NCBI GenBank assembly: GCA_041743835.1
Contig: JBGTLW010000304.1
Location: 1-6,864 of the forward strand
From: JBGTLW01 sp041743835
GTDB lineage: Bacteria; Planctomycetota; Phycisphaerae; Phycisphaerales; Phycisphaeraceae
Direction: 5' to 3'
DNA length: 6,864 bases
Shown here piece by piece: positions 6,016 through 6,864 of this stretch. Every line of letters starts with the position of its first letter. Positions within the stretch are counted from its first letter, which is position 1. The position numbers and the translations under genes were made by a program. The notes below the pieces were generated by a model. The model was not told the DNA's origin and made no database searches. It saw only the letters and a list, made by a program, of their open reading frames with translations.

Positions 6016-6635
6016 GGTGTCACCACCCAGGTCAGCGTAGCCACGGTCTCGGGCTGGGCATCCATGTTGCCCTGGTAGCGGATGTTCACCGTCACACGCA
6101 TCGTGTCGGTCGTGCCCATCGGCTGGGCGAACGCGGCGCTGATGTAATCCGGCAGCACGTTCTCGACCATGATGTGCTGCGACCACCGCTCCATGTGCGG
6201 CACGGGCATACGCAGCGCGTTGATGGGCGGGCTGAATACCGTGCCGGGATACACACCCCCGGCTGTGGGTACACCCGCAAAATCGTCCAGGTCGTCGTAC
6301 TGCAAGACCGAGGTCTCGTTCGGCTCTGGGCCAAAGTTCTGCTTGCCCGTGATCGGGTCGTGCAGCGGGAGCGAGAGCGTCATCTCGCGGATCTCGTTGG
6401 CGAGCAGCATCGCGGTGCCGGTGCGCTGGGCCCAGTCGTTTTTCTGGTGATACGCCTGCTGCGCCGCGACGATCGCCAGAACCCCCGTGCCGACGATGAT
6501 GGTCGTCAGGGACGCTTCGATCAGCGTAAAGCCGCGGCGGCGGGGACGCCGACGCGATGACGGATGGCGGAGGGTGGATGGCGGAGGGTGCATGCCGATT
6601 ACTCGTGGATCATCCCAAAGTTTGCGATTCATCAT
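6012..6635 (-). CDS. PilV/GspI-like minor pseudopilin (type IV prepilin-like N-methylation domain)
   Basis: This 207-residue protein has a clear prepilin peptidase site: the basic run RRRPRRRG ends at Gly35, followed by FTLIEASLTTIIVGTGVLAI. Glu40 is the mature Glu5, needed in pilins for methylation and assembly. The helix spans about 36-57, then AAQQAYHQKNDWAQRTGTAM, LLANEIREM resembles the PilV/GspI pattern of A-x-x-L-A-x-E-x-x-E. The remainder is a small beta-rich domain ending TVATLTWVVTP. The start is uncertain: ATG at 6635 or 6632, preceded by an in-frame TAA two codons upstream and no good Shine-Dalgarno site, or ATG at 6593, which gives a more usual 20-residue leader. Its TGA overlaps the next gene's ATG (ATGA), so the two are translationally coupled. 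It follows the GspF/PilC gene by 81 bp (to 6635) or 123 bp (to 6593). Confidence 0.85.
   Translation of the reverse strand: MMNRKLWDDPRVIGMHPPPSTLRHPSSRRRPRRRGFTLIEASLTTIIVGTGVLAIVAAQQAYHQKNDWAQRTGTAMLLANEIREMTLSLPLHDPITGKQNFGPEPNETSVLQYDDLDDFAGVPTAGGVYPGTVFSPPINALRMPVPHMERWSQHIMVENVLPDYISAAFAQPMGTTDTMRVTVNIRYQGNMDAQPETVATLTWVVTP
6562..6589. repeat. Perfect 14-bp tandem duplication in the leader of the PilV/GspI-like gene
   Basis: GGATGGCGGAGGGT (plus strand) occurs twice head to tail at 6562-6575 and 6576-6589 with no mismatch. It lies inside the leader-encoding part of the pseudopilin gene, downstream of all candidate start codons and upstream of the cleavage site. Since 14 is not a multiple of three, the copies are read in different frames (HPPPS, then TLRHP). 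Losing or gaining one copy would shift the frame before the pilin domain. Confidence 0.9.
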
Positions 6636-6654
6636 CCGTTACGCCAAACCCATG

Positions 6655-6673
6655 TCCGGCTTTCCGGGCCGGA
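6655..6673 (-). other. Small hairpin in the gap between the GspF/PilC and PilV/GspI-like genes
   Basis: TCCGGC and GCCGGA form a perfect 6-bp stem around a 7-nt loop, 44 bases after the GspF/PilC stop codon in the minus direction. No U-run follows, so it is not a convincing intrinsic terminator. It could act as an mRNA-processing or partial attenuation point inside the operon, or have no function. Confidence 0.3.
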
Positions 6674-6716
6674 TCAATCTTGCCCAACCGTCACATACGC
6701 CATCGCCCATCCGCCA

Positions 6717-6864
6717 CTACTTCACCAGCGTCGAGAGCTTGAAGATCGGGAGGATGATCGCCATCGCGATGAACCCGACCACCGAACCCATGAGGATGAT
6801 CATGATCGGCTCGATCATGCTGGTGACGGTGCGGATGGCGTCGCGCAACTGCTTGGCGTAGTAC
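6717..6864 (-). CDS. GspF/PilC family inner-membrane platform protein, C-terminal end only
   Basis: This frame enters from the right edge and ends with TAG at 6717-6719; only the last 48 residues are present. They contain IEPIMIILMGSVVGFIAMAI followed by LPIFKLSTLVK. This is the hallmark C-terminus of the GspF/PilC family: a conserved E-P at the start of the last membrane helix, an M-G-x-x-V-G-x-I segment, then A-I-x-x-P-I. Proteins of this family sit in the inner membrane and couple the assembly ATPase to pilin insertion. The fragment cannot tell type II secretion GspF from type IV pilus PilC. The pseudopilin genes downstream on the same strand support a shared machine. Confidence 0.92.
   Translation of the reverse strand, partial: YYAKQLRDAIRTVTSMIEPIMIILMGSVVGFIAMAIILPIFKLSTLVK

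Noticed and set aside
6016..6186. Upstream extension of the large pseudopilin to 868 residues
   Set aside because: The added 57 residues (His/Arg/Gly/Asp-rich) lie entirely inside the PilV/GspI-like gene in another frame, while the ATG at 6015 gives a normal 4-bp operon overlap.
6697..6716. GGCGGATGGGCGATGGCG (minus strand) in the gap, resembling the 14-bp tandem repeat unit
   Set aside because: The resemblance is limited to short GGATGG/GGCGG words in low-complexity GC-rich sequence and lies on the opposite strand; not enough to claim a third copy.

Overview
The window is GC-rich and compact, and it looks chromosomal. It holds one partial plus-strand gene at the left edge (a nucleoside hydrolase-family protein). 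Facing it is a long minus-strand block of type II secretion / type IV pilus-like genes. GC-rich codon choice, a GspF-type protein followed by several pseudopilin-like genes, and very large Asp/Asn/Gly-rich secreted proteins with dockerin-like calcium loops fit a marine Planctomycetota bacterium, perhaps of the class Phycisphaerae. That placement is inference from gene style; no rRNA or other marker is present.

Layout on the minus strand, in order of transcription (right to left): (1) the last 48 codons of a GspF/PilC inner-membrane platform protein (6717-6864); (2) an 81-bp gap with a small hairpin; (3) a PilV/GspI-like pseudopilin (6012-6635); (4) a very large PilX/GspK-like pseudopilin (3580-6015) that overlaps gene 3 by ATGA; (5) a PilW/GspJ-like pseudopilin (2900-3580) that overlaps gene 4 by TGATG; (6) a 320-bp gap with hairpins; (7) a 625-residue exported protein with a signal peptide (702-2579). 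Genes 3-5 are almost certainly one translationally coupled operon. Convergent to this block, the plus-strand hydrolase fragment ends at 620, and a strong stem-loop overlaps its stop codon.

The three middle genes look like a minor-pseudopilin set that would form the tip of a pilus or pseudopilus assembled on the GspF/PilC platform. The PilX/GspK-like member is unusual: at 811 residues it is well above the usual size of GspK or PilX, and its exported part carries three EF-hand/dockerin-like calcium loops and two beta-solenoid-looking stretches. The 625-residue secreted protein downstream, with possible beta-propeller pieces at both ends, a DUF4114-like motif and two acidic stretches, sits where PilY1 sits in classical pilV-W-X-Y1 operons. 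It may be a tip adhesin or a secreted client of the same machine. This is the most interesting hypothesis in the window, and it rests on gene order and domain appearance, not on demonstrated homology.

No tRNA, rRNA, CRISPR array, insertion sequence or attachment site was seen. The long open frames on the plus strand opposite the large minus-strand genes are GC-driven shadows.
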